DNA of 64,000 nt from Anaerolineae bacterium (GTDB taxonomy: Bacteria > Chloroflexota > Anaerolineae > Aggregatilineales > UBA2796). The stretch covers positions 62,001-126,000 of the forward strand of contig JAHBVK010000002.1 of assembly GCA_019637555.1 (NCBI GenBank), read 5' to 3'. The position numbers and the translations under genes are program-made. Below the pieces are notes generated by a model. That model was not told where the DNA came from, searched no databases, and saw nothing but the letters and a program-made list of their open reading frames with translations. Below are positions 62,978 to 64,000 of the stretch, piece by piece (positions within the stretch are counted from its first letter, which is position 1; every line of letters begins with the position of its first letter).

Positions 62978-63839
62978 AAGTATTCGCAGCGTCGCCAATG
63001 TTAACGGCACTTCGCTCAGTTATGAGATCGCTGGTCAGGGCGCGTTAGTGGTACTGCTGCACGGCGATATCAGCGATCAGCGTATGTGGGATGATCAGTT
63101 CGGCGCGTTATCGGAGCATTATCGCGTGCTGCGCTACGACTTTCGCGGCTTCGGCAAATCCGCCCGCCTCGATAAACCCTATTCCGATCTTAGCGATTTG
63201 AACGCGCTGCTAGACTTCCTTGAGATCAAAGATCGCGTCCACCTGATCGGCAGTTCGATGGGCGCGAACGTGGCGATTAGTTTCGCGCTGGAACATCCGG
63301 ATCGCGTCGCCTCGCTGATCCTCGTCTCGCCCGGACTCGGCGGCTTCTCAGACTATGGGCAGGCGCTGATCAACGTGGCGACAGACATTGATCGGATGGC
63401 GAAATCCGGCGATCTAATCACAGCGGTAGAGCTTTCCATACGCCTGTGGATCGATGGCTTAACTCGTCCCGCCTCTGCCGTCGATCCTTCCGTGCGCCTG
63501 AAATTGCACCGTATCCTCAGCGAGAACGCCCATATGCTCGCCGCGCCAGATGATCTGGACACGCCGCTCGATCCGCCGCCCGCCGCGCGTCTCGGGGAGA
63601 TCACCGCCCCGACTCTGCTCCTCGTCGGGGATCGCGATCTGCGTGAGATCAACGCCATCGCCGATGCGATCCTTGAGGGCATTCCCACCAACGTCGAGAA
63701 GATCGTGCTGCCAGACGTGGCACACATGCTCAACGTGGAGAAGCCCACGGAGTTCAATCAGGTGGTGCTGAATTATCTGGGCAACCAGATGGCTGGGGAT
63801 CGCCCTCACCCCCCAACCCCCTCTCCCGCAAGCGGCTAG
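62970..63839 (+). CDS. Alpha/beta hydrolase
   Basis: 289 aa. The start is taken as GTG at 62970 with GAGG 6 nt upstream, overlapping recJ by 8 nt; GTG at 62958 is an alternative. Classical fold: oxyanion LLHGDISDQRMW, nucleophile elbow LIGSSMGANVAI, Asp in LLLVGDRDLREI and His in LPDVAHMLNVEKP. Esterase or haloperoxidase-like; substrate unknown. The last residues (RPHPPTPSPASG) come from a family A repeat read in frame, so the natural C-terminus has been extended. Confidence 0.92.
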   Translation: MAESIRSVANVNGTSLSYEIAGQGALVVLLHGDISDQRMWDDQFGALSEHYRVLRYDFRGFGKSARLDKPYSDLSDLNALLDFLEIKDRVHLIGSSMGANVAISFALEHPDRVASLILVSPGLGGFSDYGQALINVATDIDRMAKSGDLITAVELSIRLWIDGLTRPASAVDPSVRLKLHRILSENAHMLAAPDDLDTPLDPPPAARLGEITAPTLLLVGDRDLREINAIADAILEGIPTNVEKIVLPDVAHMLNVEKPTEFNQVVLNYLGNQMAGDRPHPPTPSPASG

Positions 63840-63847
63840 AGGGGGAT
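63802..63847. repeat. Family A repeat inside the hydrolase C-terminus
   Basis: CCCTCACCCCCCAACCCCCT then CTCCCGCAAGCGGCTAGAGG. Its TAG supplies the hydrolase stop codon. Confidence 0.8.
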
Positions 63848-63887
63848 TTAACCACTAATAATCCTTACGCCAGTCGATGATCGCTTG

Positions 63888-63916
63888 TTTCAGCCCGGTG
63901 CTTTAGCGCCGGGAAT
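63888..63916. repeat. Family B palindrome
   Basis: TTTCAGCCCGGTGCTTTAGC then GCCGGGAAT, matching 32751-32780. Confidence 0.75.
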
Positions 63917-63987
63917 GCAGCGAGGTAAACTATCCCCACGACGAAAATTTAGCCTCGTTTTACCTCTAATTATTAAGGAGCAACCCC

Positions 63988-64000
63988 GTGAATGACGGGC
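63988..64000 (+). CDS. Start of a gene cut by the window edge
   Basis: AAGGAG at 63975-63980 is followed after 7 nt by GTG AAT GAC GGG and the window end. Only four codons are visible, so nothing can be said of the product. The good ribosome site is the sole evidence. Confidence 0.5.

Noticed and set aside
1-64000. CRISPR arrays, rRNA genes, complete insertion sequences or prophage
   Set aside because: No regularly spaced repeats, rRNA motifs, intact transposase or phage structural genes were seen on either strand.

Overview
The window looks like chromosome from a moderately GC-rich bacterium, most likely a Chloroflexota (Anaerolineae-like) organism. This is inferred from gene content: WXG100/EccC secretion genes, zinc-ribbon kinase-like and FHA proteins, a MalT-like LuxR regulator, DUF4386, many sugar/peptide ABC transporters, secreted Thr/Pro-rich proteins, and dense intergenic palindromic repeats. 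No 16S or marker phylogeny was possible. About 50 protein genes and two tRNA-Arg genes were called. No insertion sequence, phage, CRISPR array or rRNA was seen. Several genes have a sigma70-like promoter close to TTGACA-N17-TAnnAT. At least four have a -10 hexamer only 6-7 nt before the start codon and no ribosome binding site, which suggests leaderless mRNAs.

Layout: 1-3106, the edge of a type VII (ESX-like) secretion locus: start of eccC, a membrane-anchored zinc-ribbon pseudokinase, and four WXG100-type proteins. 3300-4979, metK under a SAM-I riboswitch with terminator and promoter. 5131-8325, a double GNAT protein, a two-domain glyoxalase/dioxygenase and two exported proteins. 8646-14767, polA, a REC / roadblock-like protein ending in what looks like a catalytically dead IS200-type transposase domain, and an SH3-lytic transglycosylase. 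15165-22275, a quinone-oxidoreductase-like enzyme, DUF4386, a small conserved protein, a 907-aa MalT-type regulator with a striking half-site array, and a PhoX-like protein. 22655-34816, tRNA-Arg(ACG), FHA protein, DUF305, a 53-aa protein, NUDIX, VIT/VWA protein, EamA exporter, proS, a degenerate peptidase-MA-like protein, rlmN, tRNA-Arg(CCG) and an SDR.

34950-39226 is a FrcABC-type sugar importer facing its LacI regulator, with a perfect palindromic operator laid over the importer promoter. 39279-43920 is a MacB/FtsX-type exporter whose ATPase is fused to two cyclic-nucleotide-binding domains. 44415-58967 is a carbohydrate region: LacI regulator, PotABCD-like importer, SDR, mannonate dehydratase, PIG-L deacetylase, an oligopeptide-type importer without its own ATPases, a GH4 glycosidase and a PfkB kinase. 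Together these could form a uronate (mannonate to KDG to KDPG) pathway. 58984-64000 holds a LuxR regulator, a small dimeric-barrel protein, recJ, an alpha/beta hydrolase and the first codons of one more gene.

Two families of dispersed palindromes (A: CCCTCTCC..GGAGAGGG flanked by CTCACCCC/GGGGTGAGG; B: CCCGGAGCT..AGCTCCGGG and variants) fill many gaps, and one copy has been read into the C-terminus of the hydrolase at 62970. The most novel candidates are the REC / roadblock / dead transposase fusion, the type VII pseudokinase, the ABC ATPase with two cyclic-nucleotide domains, and the leaderless promoter set.
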